From assembly GCF_030704535.1 (NCBI RefSeq), contig NC_081823.1, positions 7,446,501 through 7,510,500 of the forward strand: DNA of 64,000 bases, read 5' to 3'. Shown piece by piece: positions 33,682-46,700 of the stretch (positions within the stretch are counted from its first letter, which is position 1; every line of letters begins with the position of its first letter). A program made the translations under genes and the position numbers. The notes under the pieces were generated by a model that made no database searches, was not told where the DNA came from, and saw only the letters and a list, made by a program, of their open reading frames with translations. This DNA is from Vitis vinifera. Taxonomy: Eukaryota > Streptophyta > Magnoliopsida > Vitales > Vitaceae.

Positions 33682-34785
33682 TCATTGCAAATACAAGGAC
33701 AGTGGCAGTAGCGTTTTCTCCTTGACAAAATCAAGTAAAATTGAGTACTCCCCAATAGTCTTAACATCCACGTGGTTCCTTAACAGCTGCGGGAAGAACA
33801 GCCAAAAACCGGTGGCGGCCACGAACACAACCGTCAACGGTCTGGTGACCGCCGGGGGCAACTGCCACCGTCCTGCTGCAGCCTTCTTGGCCGCCACCTC
33901 CGCGGCGGTGCACACCCCTTGTAGCACGAAGAACCACGTGACTTCCCACGTGGGAGTCACTCGCGTGAGGTAGTAGTAAATTACCTCGTGCATGAGGCCC
34001 GAGACTGTAAAGGCCGCGAGCATTGCCAGGAGATGTGAGCACCTGGGCCCAAGTCTACTCGCCGTAAAACCACGGATGGGAAAGTATATGGTGGGGCGCA
34101 GGATACTGCTTACCATGAGGTTCCACCTACGCCCCCAGAAATCCTGTAGAGAAGTTGCGAGGTAGGGTTCATTGAACTGTGGCTCGAGCTCCAGGCCGAT
34201 GGCTCGAGCCGGGGCTGCAGCCAGGGCCAGGATAAGTTCAGCGGCGAGGTACACGTGGCAACAGTAGAGAGCTAAGATGACGTTTGGATGCAAAAATTGT
34301 CTGTACTTGTAGACCTTCAACAATGCAGCTAAAGCCAACGCTTTGATGAGAAAGGCGACTTTCTGGCCGGTTTTGGAATATGGACTTGTAATTTTGTAGG
34401 AATTGGGATATGGGTTTTGGCTGATTTTGATAGGGAGGGAGGCAGTGCAGATAAAGTGGAGGAGGGGCTGTGGTGGTGAAAGGGGGCCACGGCCGAAGGA
34501 GAAGAGGAGAAGTTTGAAGTTGGCGAGCCAAACAAGCAAGAAGGCGGTGAGGCCGCAGAGGTGGAAGGCGGAGAGGTGGAGAGGGAGGGTGGTGAAGAGG
34601 AAGATGATGGGGAGGAGAGAGAGGAGTCTGAAGAGGCCTTTGGGGATGGAGGCTGAGATGAAGTAGCAGTAGCAGAAAGATGCTATGGCTAAGATCCATA
34701 CATAGCCGAAGCTTTTCATCTCACTGTTCTCCATCTTTGAGCCTTTCTTCGAAAGCGCAGATCGTTCAGCGATTTGAATTATCAC
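33682..34785 (-). CDS. Wax-synthase-like MBOAT acyltransferase, copy 3
   Basis: Intronless. The open frame has 367 residues, but the first 17 (MIIQIAERSALSKKGSK) are polar and have no match in copies 1, 2 and 4, so Met18 at 34734 (MENSEMKSFGYVW) is the likely start, giving 350 residues. It has the LQDFWGRRWNLM block at 213-224 and VSGLMHEVIYYY with the presumed catalytic His266 (numbering from the first Met). It shares LEPQFNEPYL with copy 4 and belongs with it in a second subfamily. GC is high for this window, notably around 33780-34250. Role as for the family: ER-membrane acyl-CoA-dependent esterification, acceptor unknown. It is in tandem with copies 2 and 4, on the same strand. Confidence 0.92.
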   Translation of the reverse strand: MIIQIAERSALSKKGSKMENSEMKSFGYVWILAIASFCYCYFISASIPKGLFRLLSLLPIIFLFTTLPLHLSAFHLCGLTAFLLVWLANFKLLLFSFGRGPLSPPQPLLHFICTASLPIKISQNPYPNSYKITSPYSKTGQKVAFLIKALALAALLKVYKYRQFLHPNVILALYCCHVYLAAELILALAAAPARAIGLELEPQFNEPYLATSLQDFWGRRWNLMVSSILRPTIYFPIRGFTASRLGPRCSHLLAMLAAFTVSGLMHEVIYYYLTRVTPTWEVTWFFVLQGVCTAAEVAAKKAAAGRWQLPPAVTRPLTVVFVAATGFWLFFPQLLRNHVDVKTIGEYSILLDFVKEKTLLPLSLYLQ

Positions 34786-36284
34786 AGCTCACAAGGCATT
34801 CGAGCTTCTTCTTTTTTTTTTCTTTTTTTTTTGCTTTTTTCTAATAAATTTATTCTATATTTTCCTCCCCTTAATCATTCACCAAAGTCATTTAAGATCA
34901 ATGGTCACAGATCGAAAAGGAAAATTCATGTAATGGACAAGTCAAGTTAGGTGGGCTTATTTATTAAAATAAATATTTTATTAGAAAAATTAGATAAATA
35001 TCCAGAATTGAAAAAATAATTTACCAGTATTGAAAGAATGGTTGTTGTATTTTTATTTATAATAAATTATAAAACTAGCATCTCTTCTATAAAAATTTAA
35101 ATTAATATAATAATAATAAATTTATTATAAGTGAATAAATATAAATGGGAAAAGTGGGTTTTATTCACTAATTTTAAAAAATATAAAAAAAAACTTCAAT
35201 TTTATAAATTAATTTTATATTCATTTATTTAAAAATATTTTAAAATATATACATTTTTTCACAAGCCAAATATATTTTTCTCCTAAAATGATCTTTTACT
35301 TATCAGGTTAATAATAGCAATCGACAATTTCTTTTACTATGAGAACCTATTAAAATAAGAAATTTTAAAAATTAAAAATATAATTAAAATTTTAAAGTTA
35401 AAAATATAAAAATAAAACATTAACTTTTAGCTAAATGACACTAGTAAAAAATATAGATATCAAAAAAGAGTTCGAAATACAATAAAAATTAATATTTTAT
35501 TTTTTAAAGTTTTTTGATCTTAATTATATTTAATTTTTTATTTTTATTTTTTTTGTTTTAATTGTATTTAACTTTTAAAATTTCTATTTTATTAAAGGAA
35601 AGATGAATGTATTTATATAATACATTGTATAAAATCATTATTAATTAAAAAATTAAAAAATTAATATTTATGACTTGAGCATCTTAATGAATTTTTTTCA
35701 AAATGATTTATATATAATATTATATAAGAAAAAATTTGTAATATATTGATTTATAAAATACTTTTATCAAATTAAAATAATAAATTAATTTTTTGTTAAT
35801 TTTATTTAATATTATCAAGTAAAATGATATTTAAAAAAGGTGTATATGTTTTAAAATATTTTTAAATAAATAAGAATAAAACTGATTTATAAAAAATTTT
35901 ATTTTATATTTTATATTTTTTCAAATTAGTGAATCAAAATCCCTCGGATATAAATCATATTTAAAAAAGAATCACGTTCTTCAAAGTAATTAATGGGCAC
36001 TGGAACCTAAACGCCAAATATGTGTGGAGGCCATAATTAGAATTTGGCTTTCCACTGCCTCGTCATTCCCAAGATTCACTTTCACATGATGAGGAAAAAA
36101 AAATTCATTAAATCTATTTATTACAAAAATAATGCGAGTTGGGCGGCCACATGACATTGAAAAATGCGACAAAAAGGAAAGTTGACCAACGTATCATATG
36201 GCAAAAACAAAGGAAAACAAAGGCATGTGAAAGAAAAGTTGGCCCAGAGATGATTATTATCTGCATAAGAGAAAAGCAGAAGGG
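34786..36284. other. Promoter of copy 3 and AT-rich spacer
   Basis: 34810-34840 is a T-rich run next to the start of copy 3. The rest to about 35960 is extremely AT-rich, with no gene. The last 300 bases are more balanced and probably include the 3' UTR of copy 4. Confidence 0.35.
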
Positions 36285-37430
36285 TCAGGGATGAGCCATG
36301 AAAGGTGGTGGAAGTGTTAAGAATTTCTGCTTCACAAAATCAACCAAAATTGAGTACTCCCTTATGGCCCTCTCATCTATGTGATTTCTCAACAGTTGTG
36401 GGAAGAACAGCCAGGCAGCCGTCACACACACAAATCCAATCGTCAGCGGCCCGGAAACTGCCCGATGCAGCCGCCACCTACCACCCAATGCCTTCTTCAC
36501 CACTACCTCGGAGACGGTACACAAGCCTTGAAGAACAAAGAAGCCGGTGACCTCCCACGTGGGGCTCACACGCGTTATATAGTAGTACAATGACTCATGC
36601 ATGAGACCCGACACCAAAAATGCCGCAAGCACTCCTGGCACCGGGGCCCACTTCTTCCCTAAAATACGCGTACAAATACTTCTCACTGGGTCGTATACAG
36701 TCGGCCGTAGAATGTTGGTGACCGAGAGGTTCCACCTACGACCCCAGAAGTCTTGCAGAGAGGTGGTCAGATAGGGTTCATTGAATTGTGGCTCCAGCTC
36801 AAAGCCTGGTATGGCACGGGCTGGGATTGCGGCCATGGCTTGAACAATTTCTAAGGCCAGGTACATGTGGCAGCAGTAGAGGAATAAGACCACGTTTGGA
36901 TGCAGATGGCGTTTATAGTTGTAGATCCTAATCAGGATAGCAAAAAGCAATGCTTTTATAGCCAATAGAAGTGGCCTAGGCAATTTCATCACAATTTCTG
37001 ATAAGGGGTCCGTGCTGTTTTCAGACACTGAATGTGATTTTGGAGATGGGACAGTCTTGATCTTAATAGGAAGACAAGCAATAGAAATGAAGCGGAGGAC
37101 AGATTTTGGGGGGTGTGATGGGAATGATAAAGGGCCATGGCCGAAGGAGAAGAGGATAAACTTGAAGTTGGCAAGCCAAGCAAGGTAAAAGGCTGTGGTC
37201 CCAACAAGATGGGCGGAGGAGAGGTTCAAGGGGAGGATGATGAAGAGGTAAAACATGGGAAGAAGAAAGAGGAGCCTGAAAAGACCTACCGGGAGGCGGA
37301 CTACAAAGAAATAACAATAACAGATAGAGCTGATAGCTGAGATCCATACCTTGATCAAGCTTTTTATCTCACCATCCATGTCTCTGCCGCCCGTCTCTTC
37401 TTTGATGGCTTTATGTTGCATAAAACACAA
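36285..37430 (-). CDS. Wax-synthase-like MBOAT acyltransferase, copy 4
   Basis: Intronless. 381 residues from the first Met, but residues 1-17 are polar and Met18 at 37379 (MDGEIKSLIKVW) aligns with MGGEIKGLIKV of copy 2 and MEGDIRSLITV of copy 1, so the protein probably has 364 residues. Motifs: LQDFWGRRWNLS at 225-236 and VSGLMHESLYYY with the presumed catalytic His278. The loop between the third and fourth hydrophobic segments is longer than in copy 1 (PSPKSHSVSENSTDPLSE). It pairs with copy 3 by LEPQFNEPYL. Its promoter side faces the 3' end of EDM2, 340 bases away. The family makes wax or sterol esters at the ER; which one here is unknown. Confidence 0.93.
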   Translation of the reverse strand: MCFMQHKAIKEETGGRDMDGEIKSLIKVWISAISSICYCYFFVVRLPVGLFRLLFLLPMFYLFIILPLNLSSAHLVGTTAFYLAWLANFKFILFSFGHGPLSFPSHPPKSVLRFISIACLPIKIKTVPSPKSHSVSENSTDPLSEIVMKLPRPLLLAIKALLFAILIRIYNYKRHLHPNVVLFLYCCHMYLALEIVQAMAAIPARAIPGFELEPQFNEPYLTTSLQDFWGRRWNLSVTNILRPTVYDPVRSICTRILGKKWAPVPGVLAAFLVSGLMHESLYYYITRVSPTWEVTGFFVLQGLCTVSEVVVKKALGGRWRLHRAVSGPLTIGFVCVTAAWLFFPQLLRNHIDERAIREYSILVDFVKQKFLTLPPPFMAHP

Positions 37431-37770
37431 TCCACCTGTAAGAAGTCACTCACGCAAGTATTTTATGTAATAGACTCGGTTAAGACAGTAGAGAGGCCCT
37501 AGAAAAATGATCATGAAGGGGACCCTCCAGAAAATTTTAAACCCCCCAACACTTCTCTCTCACACAAATTAAAATGATGCCTAAACTTATAGATAAGAAG
37601 CATTTTTAAATTCTATAACTTAAGGATAGTGTCATAGTACTACTATGCACAGCTACATATAACAGGAATCCAAAGCTCTAACCAGCATCAAACAGTAGAG
37701 CATACCTTTCAACATCCTACAACATTAATGGTCAAAAAACGGAATCATTAAAAGAAATATGGTGGCCTAT
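37431..37770. other. Spacer between EDM2 3' end and wax-synthase-like copy 4
   Basis: 340 bases that must hold both the EDM2 3' UTR and the copy 4 promoter. No further gene. Confidence 0.5.
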
Positions 37771-40700
37771 CTACTCATTGAGCCAACCAGATGAGTTTTG
37801 CTTTGAAAATGGGTGATGAAGGCCCGGAGCAAAGCCCATTGAATCAGCTTGGAATCCAGGTCGGGGGGGTGCAAGAGGATCATAGATGTTATTTCTAATT
37901 GGCATGGGCCGTTCATATCCAAAAGAATTCATCCTTGTGTGGTTTAATTCATCGAGTTGAGGCGCATATCGCTGCATTGCTGATGTGTTCATCCTACTGT
38001 AAGATGACTCCGCTCCTGAACCTGGATGCCCATAAGTAGATGGAAATGAACCCATTTGGCCAAACCGGGGATCCTGACCAGCTAAATAGTTGCTCCTCTG
38101 AGACATACCAATGGGATCATGTAGCCCATAAGATTGAACTTGTGATCGTATATCTGCATTCCTTCCATACTCATCTCTGTCTCGGATGCTATGCCTATAA
38201 CCAAGGTTGTCAATGCTGCCTCTCATGTAACTGGTAAATGGTTCCTCTGAGTTCCTAATTCCATAATCAAGGCCAGGACTAACACCAGTTGACCATCTGT
38301 GGATCGTACTAGAAAAAGGTTCTTCACTGTCCAGCCTGTACCTCCTTGCCATGTCCTCTGGAATGCTAGCATGAGACCCACCATATCCTGTTCTCTGTAA
38401 ACTTGAGTCAGGAACACCAGGCTGGAAATGTGGATAAACTTCCTCGCCAACCTCCACAGGTGAGGACTTCTTGAGGGCTTCAGGTTGGTGAATGTCCACT
38501 GTGGACCTGGCATCACTTGCACGAGGTGAGGAAGTGCAAGAAGTTCCCTTGCACATCTCACTCACAGGTGTCATTATCTGTTTGTCATCTGATATATTCT
38601 CTGTTCTTTTTTCATGCTTCCCTTTACCATGCCTCTGTTTTGAGTTCTCATTGAGAAGCTTCTTCCCATGGTCTTCTCTGTCAACACCACTGTGAGGAGA
38701 ACTTTCTACACGACCTGCAGTCACAATTTCTCTTCTTTCTTCGTGTTCAAGTTCATGATTTTCCACTGAATGCTCATCCAGCATCATGGAGACATGACCA
38801 GAATGAGTCTGATCCGCCATTGGATGATCAAGGACTGGCTCTTCATTCTGAATTTTTTCCAAATGTGACACTCTGCGTCGCCTGGAAACATGGCCACACT
38901 TTTGAGCAATGGCCCTGTGTTTAGTAGTCCAATCTTGCCGGCTCCAAAGGTAGAGTAATGGTGGGTTCACATTCCATTGCTCAATTTGTTTGTCATTTAC
39001 ATCAACAGATCCAGGCAAATAAAACGACTGAAAGAGAAGAATACACCAGCATCAACCACCAAAACATATTTGTATTTTGATGAATATAGTTCAACTTCAG
39101 CTATAAAGAAATTGTGAACTTAGTATACCTTGCCTGAGAGTTCATTATCATCCTCCCAAATCAGATCATATGGTGGTCTCTTTTTATCTAGCCTGGTGAA
39201 GGTAGAACACATCAGAAAGGGAGGGAGGAAAAGAGAGGGATTCAGGAATAATTGAAAGCCACTACCTTTCCGTTTCTGGGGGAACAATAAGAATAAGGAG
39301 TTTTGGTTTAAACTGAAGAGCTTTATTAATAAACATGTTTGCCAGAGACGCTTTAACTCCAAAGGGAGGATTTAGCCCCATGATCTACAAGAAGCAGCAA
39401 GAACAAAGAAATGTTGAAGCAATTGCCAATAGGGTAGAGAAATCCAAACACCATACTCTTTATAATGAATACAAGCTTTTATTTCTCACCAATTGTGACC
39501 CTGTAGGTAATTCCTTCTGTTTAACACTCATCCAATCCCTCTTCTCAAAGTTAAAATCATTCTGCACAGAAGTACAGAAAGAGATAAATATAAATAATAC
39601 ACAGACACATACAGATGAGGTGGCACCCAACTAGACTAACATAAGCAAGTAATGAATTTAATAATCACTGTAACAAAACTCCATTTTAGAGTTACATATA
39701 TGCAAGCAATGAATTTACAATTACAACAATAAAGCTCACTGCAACAACTTAGCACCAAAAAACTTAACACATGATAATGGAATAGACCAGGGAAAAAGAC
39801 AAACACCAACTGCCCTTTTGTCTACATTTCATCCCTTAAAGTTCAAATTAGGGAATAATCAAAGATGAATTAAATATCACATTCTTTGAGACATGGGTCA
39901 CTGGACCATACTGGAGAGGATGTCACTTCCGAGGAACAAAATCTTTTATGTAAAAACATCAAGGTTGCAGGTTTACTACAAACAGAATGTAACACTTGAC
40001 TATTAGATCAGCTATTCTCAATTCAACCCCACTAATCAAAGAACATTCAAGTTTTTAACATGTTCAACTTTTAGCTGCTCAATTTTCCTAAACCCTTACT
40101 TGATGCAGGTCAAGATCATTAAAAAGACTAAGCTTTTATATAACAAAAGCAATTGTTGAATGTCCAGATCTTGGAGAGTTTCAAGTCAAGTGCCAAAACA
40201 ATATCCATGGCTAGATGCAACACTATGTCCATGTCTGCAGGTCATAGTAAATAAAAGAAAAATAGGATGGAGCACATCATAGAAAAATTGGGTGAAACTC
40301 ATGTAATCAGAGCAATGATCTAAGAACTAAAAGCAAAGATCACCTTGGGTTGAATAACATCATAATTTTTGTATGAGCACTTCTTCCCCATCTCCTCAAG
40401 CTTTTGTTTCATCAGGCAACTGAAATCATTAGCACCGCAGCAAAAGTCGACTATCTGTTTAAGAGAAAATTCATAATCCAGTACCCACATTGAGAAATCA
40501 TAATAGAGGTAGGGCTCTAAAGAGGCTCAAACCATTCGAATTCAGCTTGAGATTGGCTCATCCTTAGCTTGTTCAAATGCAACCCAAAAGGGGGGGAAAA
40601 AGAAAAAAAAGCCAATCTCAAATAATAATTAAGCCAGTTTAATTAGCTGAACTCAAGTGTTAACAAGCTCAGTTCAAAAAGGTCATGAGTAACTCGCATA

Positions 40701-43700
40701 ATGTTCATACATTTATATTTTATTCAATTAATTTGGTATATGTTTTTAACATTTTTTTTTGCAAATTAATATAATATTTAACAAAATAGTACTATTTGTT
40801 AGAGCATACTATATACATTGTGGACATAAACCTTACAAGTTTCTTTTAGGAAAATCAGTTGTCTAACATGGTATTAGAGCCTCATTTGACCTGTCATGCA
40901 TCTGAACCTTATTGCATGTTTATTTCCTCAATTTATTAAAGCCCAAAAAGAGGCCACCTTGGCTATGTTTGGGAACTGTTCTAAAGAATAGTTTTTTGTT
41001 TTTGAGAACAAAAAATAGGAAAACATGTTTGGTTGTCAATTGTTACTATAACAAGTTTCTGAGAATAGTTCTAAAAACAGAGTGTCTTTTGAGAACATAT
41101 TTAAGTTTTTTTTTATAGATAGAGAACATATTTAAGTTTTCTAGAGGCTGTTTTAAAAATAATTGTATATATACAAAGAATGACTGAAAATAAAAGTTAT
41201 TTTTAAAAAATATTTGGAAACATAGAAAATACGTAAAGAACATTCCAAGTTCCCAACCAAACTTTTATTTTGGGAGAATAGTTATTTTTAAAATTGCTGT
41301 TAAAAACTGTTTTCAAAAACGTTCCCAAACAAGTCCTTTATTTCCCCAATTTATTAAGTCCGTGTGTATAAATAAGCCTAAATAAGACTACACATGAGGG
41401 AGGGTATTAGAGCACACAATATACATTGTGGACCCAAATCTAACAAGCTTAAGTTTTTAGTTAAATTGGTTGTCTAACAATATACATACATACATTTATA
41501 TATATATAGTAAAATCTCAATAAATAAATGTTTAATAAACTAATAAAATTTTGTGGCCCCAACTCGATTTAGTGTACTAAATTAAGAACTTCATTAAATG
41601 CATAAGATAATAATTTTTTTAGAAATTCTTAAGGGCCCAAGGAAATATAAATTAATAATTAATGAAAAACATATAAAAATAGCAAACAAAAATTCATAAT
41701 ACAATATTAAGTAACCTTTTTCAACTTCCATTGTCTCAATTCAACTCTCTCTCAAAATATGGATCTAAACTTGTCTGTCTTTTCTTCATACCTAAACCGA
41801 ACTCAACCTCATCCTTAATTTTTTGCAATGCATGTACTACCTAGTATTTTAGTAGTCTCTTAGGCTTCTATGTATTAAATTTTGACTACATTTTAGTGTT
41901 TTTAATTTATAAGTCATACATGTATAAGTGTTGTAATAAAAACATAATGCTCGCTCTGTATTAATAAATATCTATGTATCAACAAATTAATAAATTATTT
42001 TTTATTAATAAATCAATAACCCCATTAAGATAATAATTTTTCTCAGTCCCCAGATTATTATTCTATAGAGATTTTACCATATATATGAGTGTGTAAAAAT
42101 CATATTCTTAATTTAAATATTTAACAAATTTATAATGTGTAAATATTATTAATTACATCAACCATACAAAAGAAAGCATGATAATAAATCAAATATATTT
42201 TTCAATAAGCAAGCAAAGAAATATATTACAAGCGTCTAGCAAAAGGGCACACTGAAACACATAGAACGTATACAAGGGCACCAAAAGGCCAGATAATAAA
42301 TAAAACACGATGATGCTTTAGTAGTAGAGATTTTCCATTTTTTTTAATTAAGGAATCAAATGCTCAAATCATTTTTTAGCCTTCAAAAAGGGCTAATTTT
42401 CTAGTTTTAAACTTTTACTTGAGTTTGAACTTTAACTCATCTTTCAATGAGCCAAGTTGAGCTAAACTCAAGCTTACTTAAAAAAAATGTAAGCTTGAGC
42501 AAAGTGCCTCAAACTTCTGCCAAGCTCAAGCCAAGCCCAATAACCAAAACAAATGAAATGCAAATCATGTAAGGAGTAAAAGTACTTACTGTGTCACCAT
42601 TTTTTACATAATAATGGAGCTTCTCAACAATCTGCACATTGGAAATCATTCTTTTAGGATCACCAAATTTGGATGTAAGTGGAAATTTGTACTCAATTTT
42701 TATATAAGGTAGAAAGTCCAAATCCAATAATGGGGGAAGAAGAAAATGTAATGAGAACATAATATAACTAGAGGAAGATTCTCTATTCAAATATGAGCTC
42801 TTGTTGAATCAAAGTCACTAGTCAAAGATCAAAGTACCAAAATGCTCACAGAAGCAACCTTGAAAGTTAAGAACACAAGTATTATCAGAAGTCTCCAGTT
42901 CTAACCATTAGAAACTATTAATTTGAGAATTGAAAATTATACTTATCTCACACAAAATTGAACTAATTCTTTTCGAAACTGATCAGATTATACTACAGTT
43001 CCATAGAAAAAGACAACTCCAATGGGCCCGAATTCCCAACCTCTAACATGAGGTTACTTGGGAGCCTCCAGTTACAAACTGAGCCACAACTCAGTGGCAA
43101 CCAGCAAATTACAAATACCTAACAACTTTTTCAAACAAAAGTTCGAATGGAATGTTTAGTGAAGGAGGAAAAAAAATAAGAAATTGAAATAGCTTACATC
43201 ATTTCTGATCAAAAAAAAAAAAAAAATAGCTGTCATCGTTAGATTTCACTTCAATTTTTTTACCAGAACAATAGCATTACTAATTAGTTCTTAAGCTAAG
43301 CTTTTAAACTTGCAAAGCGCATAAATGGAGAGTTTTTAGATGCAGCAAATCTTAATCTGGATGTTATTATTTGAATGACCAATGCCCACGAGCATTTGAA
43401 ACATTATATGACAGAATAAGAGGTTGTGCTGGCTGCTGATAGCTCCTCCACACTAACTCCATAGGCTACAATGACAAATAGCATACCGCCACATCAAATG
43501 ATAGCCAGGGAGCCTCCATCATCGCATGGGGAAGGAACATTCTAATAAGGTAGTATTGGACACAAATGTACTTAAGAAGAACCCTTTTTGCTTCATATCA
43601 GAAAAGTGAAAGTGATAAACGATTGTTGCTTTCACCTGACATGGTTTTCCATCACTGCGGTTGATAAAATAACCTGAGGAAGGTTACTGTAATTTTAGGA

Positions 43701-46700
43701 ACACAAGTGTAGGTAGCTCTGTGTATCAAAACCTGAGCAGATAAGTATAATTCACCCTCCATTGAGTGGAGGTGAGGTAGGACAATGTGAAGCAATACAC
43801 TGCATTTGCTAACTGCATATCCTAACTACCAAGTCCTCTGTGTAGAAAAATCACTTTTGAGAAAATAAACAAGTGCCTTGGGTGATGCATGAAATTCCAA
43901 CAAGATACAGTGTTGATTGGGCATAAAAATGAGTTGAACTAACAATATGTATTTTAAAGGAAGAAGATTACAGGAAAAATGAAATCACTATAAATTAAAT
44001 ATATTAATCAAAAATTTTGTTTTTCTCACTACAGATGTTAGGATAAAAATAGTATAAGAAAATGCAGAAAATGATAAAGCTAGTCAACAAGTGGAAGCTT
44101 CCATGACCATAAAGACACACTGTTTACCTCTTTAAGCTTGTCCACTTTTGTGAAGTGGCGACCAAAAGAAGTATACCGCATGCCATGGAGAAAAGGTGCA
44201 AGATAAACTTTAAGCTTGTTCTGCAGAAATACGAATAACAAGCTCATGACACAAGATTACAAAGTTGTTTTCACATATCAAATATCATAAGTCAAGAAAA
44301 TAGATGCAAATCACCATGGGCATTGCAACCCAAATGGTATTGAGGGGCTTCCAAGAGACCTCATATTACAAGGTCATGAGTTAAGTCTGTCTTGTTAGTT
44401 TAGAGTTTACTCCCAAGAAAATAACCATCTCCAAAATACTTGAGAGTTAAAACAATAAAAAGGAAAAGGAAGCAACAGACATAACAACAGGAGCTACATG
44501 GAAATGAAAGCAAAAAACTGTGACACATGAACTTGTTGTATATAGACCCAAAAAAAGAAAGTGGATGCAAAAACATTTCTTTTCCTTAGTCAAGTAACCT
44601 CAACAACCAAATTACAGAGCCAACCTAGGTTTCTGAAAATGACATGCCCAACTTCAACTTAAGAAGCCAATTCTTACCTCTTTTTCTTTTTCTGCTCTCC
44701 TCTTCTTTCTTTTTTTCCATTTTTTTTTTTCTTTTTCTCTGATTTTGTTGCTTGCAACTTTTAATTATCATTTAGGCTCTAATCATTGAATAAGCTAAAA
44801 TGATTATTCCATCCTTTTTCTTAGACACACAGAAGGGAACATCTCACAAGCCCTACACATGAACAGTAGATTCAAGCCCTACACATGAATTGAAGGGTAT
44901 GTTTAGCAATGCACAAACACCACTGGATGAACCCCATGTAGAAAGAGACCTAAGGCAATTATCATCAGCAATGCCTAAACTAGTGTTTTAATGGCACCTG
45001 GTCCTTGAGTAATGAGAAGTCCACTAGCTTTAAGTTGGCCAGTCAAAATTCCACCTAATTCCTGTCCTTAATTAAAATCATAGCATCATAAAAAAAAAAA
45101 ATTCCTTTAAAACACTTTTTATAAGCATATAGAATTTGACAAGAAAGCTAGAAGGGATGAGATGAGCCACCATGCACATGCAAGTGCACAAAGATGTGGG
45201 CTACGTCAACAATCATCATGCAAGATACACAAAAATGTGCACTACATCAACTTTTATCACTGACTCAAAATCATGAAAAGGATGAAAAATCCAAAGCAGT
45301 TCTTTTTTTGCTGTTTAGGGAGAAAAATGTGCTTTACATCGACTATTATACAATGCTTTCAAAACGGAAGAATCACTGAACTGGAGAAGTCACTTGGTCA
45401 CAGTTTATTGGTCAGACCAATGGTTCAACTGCAGTTGAACCGCAATGTCAACATGACATCATAAATATATAATTACAACATTTAAATGTTAAGAAAATCT
45501 ATCTAAAAATGAAATAAAATTTTATTATTTAACTCTACTTCAACAATCATATATTTCGTTATTCTACCATTGTTATATTATTTTTACATTTATCATCTTA
45601 CAAAGCAATAAGAGTATTTTAATTTTCAAAAGGTGTATATTGGTCTTGACCATGTATATATCAAACAGTAATGTTGGCACAATGGTCATTGAGGAAAAAA
45701 AAATTTTGTAGGAGCAATTGGAAATGAAAATCCATATATCAAGCCCAACCTCCTGCATGCATTCCATAAAAATGAAAAGGAGCCAGATTTGGATGGAAAA
45801 CCAGGCTGAGTCAGCCAGTTCAACACTAATTTCAACCAAGTCAGGCTGAAAAGGTAAAATGAACCTAAAGGACCACAGGCTGATGGTTGGACCGACTAGT
45901 TTGGTTCGGTTTTTAAAACATTGATTTTATACACTAAAGATGGTAAATATCCTTATTTTCCAATTATAGCATCGTCAAAGGAAAAAAATTCTCCTAGATT
46001 CAAAAAAAATCCTATCGAGGTGACAGGTGGAGTGGAAGCCCAATATTACTAAGCTCTTGTACCAAAGGCAAAGAACAGCATGCTGAAATGGGATAATAAA
46101 TAAATTTTAAATACAGCTAGTAACAAAAAATAGGATCCAGAGCTGGCAACCACCTTCCACTTAACTATCTGGTTCAAAACCTCTGGCTCACAAACAGCTT
46201 TTGCATCTTCAATACTGCCCCCTCCTTCTAGCTTCTTTAAAGCTGCTCGAAGAGCCTGCAATAAAAGATAAAGTAAAAGCATCAACAGTAAATTCTTTTT
46301 CAGTAAAATGACACCATGGTTCAAAGCTTTGATTTACACTTCAAAACTATCAAGACATACCTCAATAGAGCCCTCCACCTTTCCCTGTGTAATAGTCCTG
46401 TCAACTGTATTTTTTGACGAGTATGCATGGGTAGATGGCACTTTGTGCTTTTTCATGACATCTTCCAAAGTTATTAAAGACTTTGACTCCTTAATTATGG
46501 CCAATATTCTGCATTACAGGATGTCACTTCCAGAATATGAGATGATTCGAAATATGTACCAAAAAAATTCCACTCCCAACCGAATGCAATTAGTATAAAT
46601 CTGATGAAATTTTAGAAAATAATGATGCAATTATCTAGTAATGCAAAGAGAAGTGTATAACCTATTCTCTGAATCCCGATCTAATGAAGGCAATGAACTG

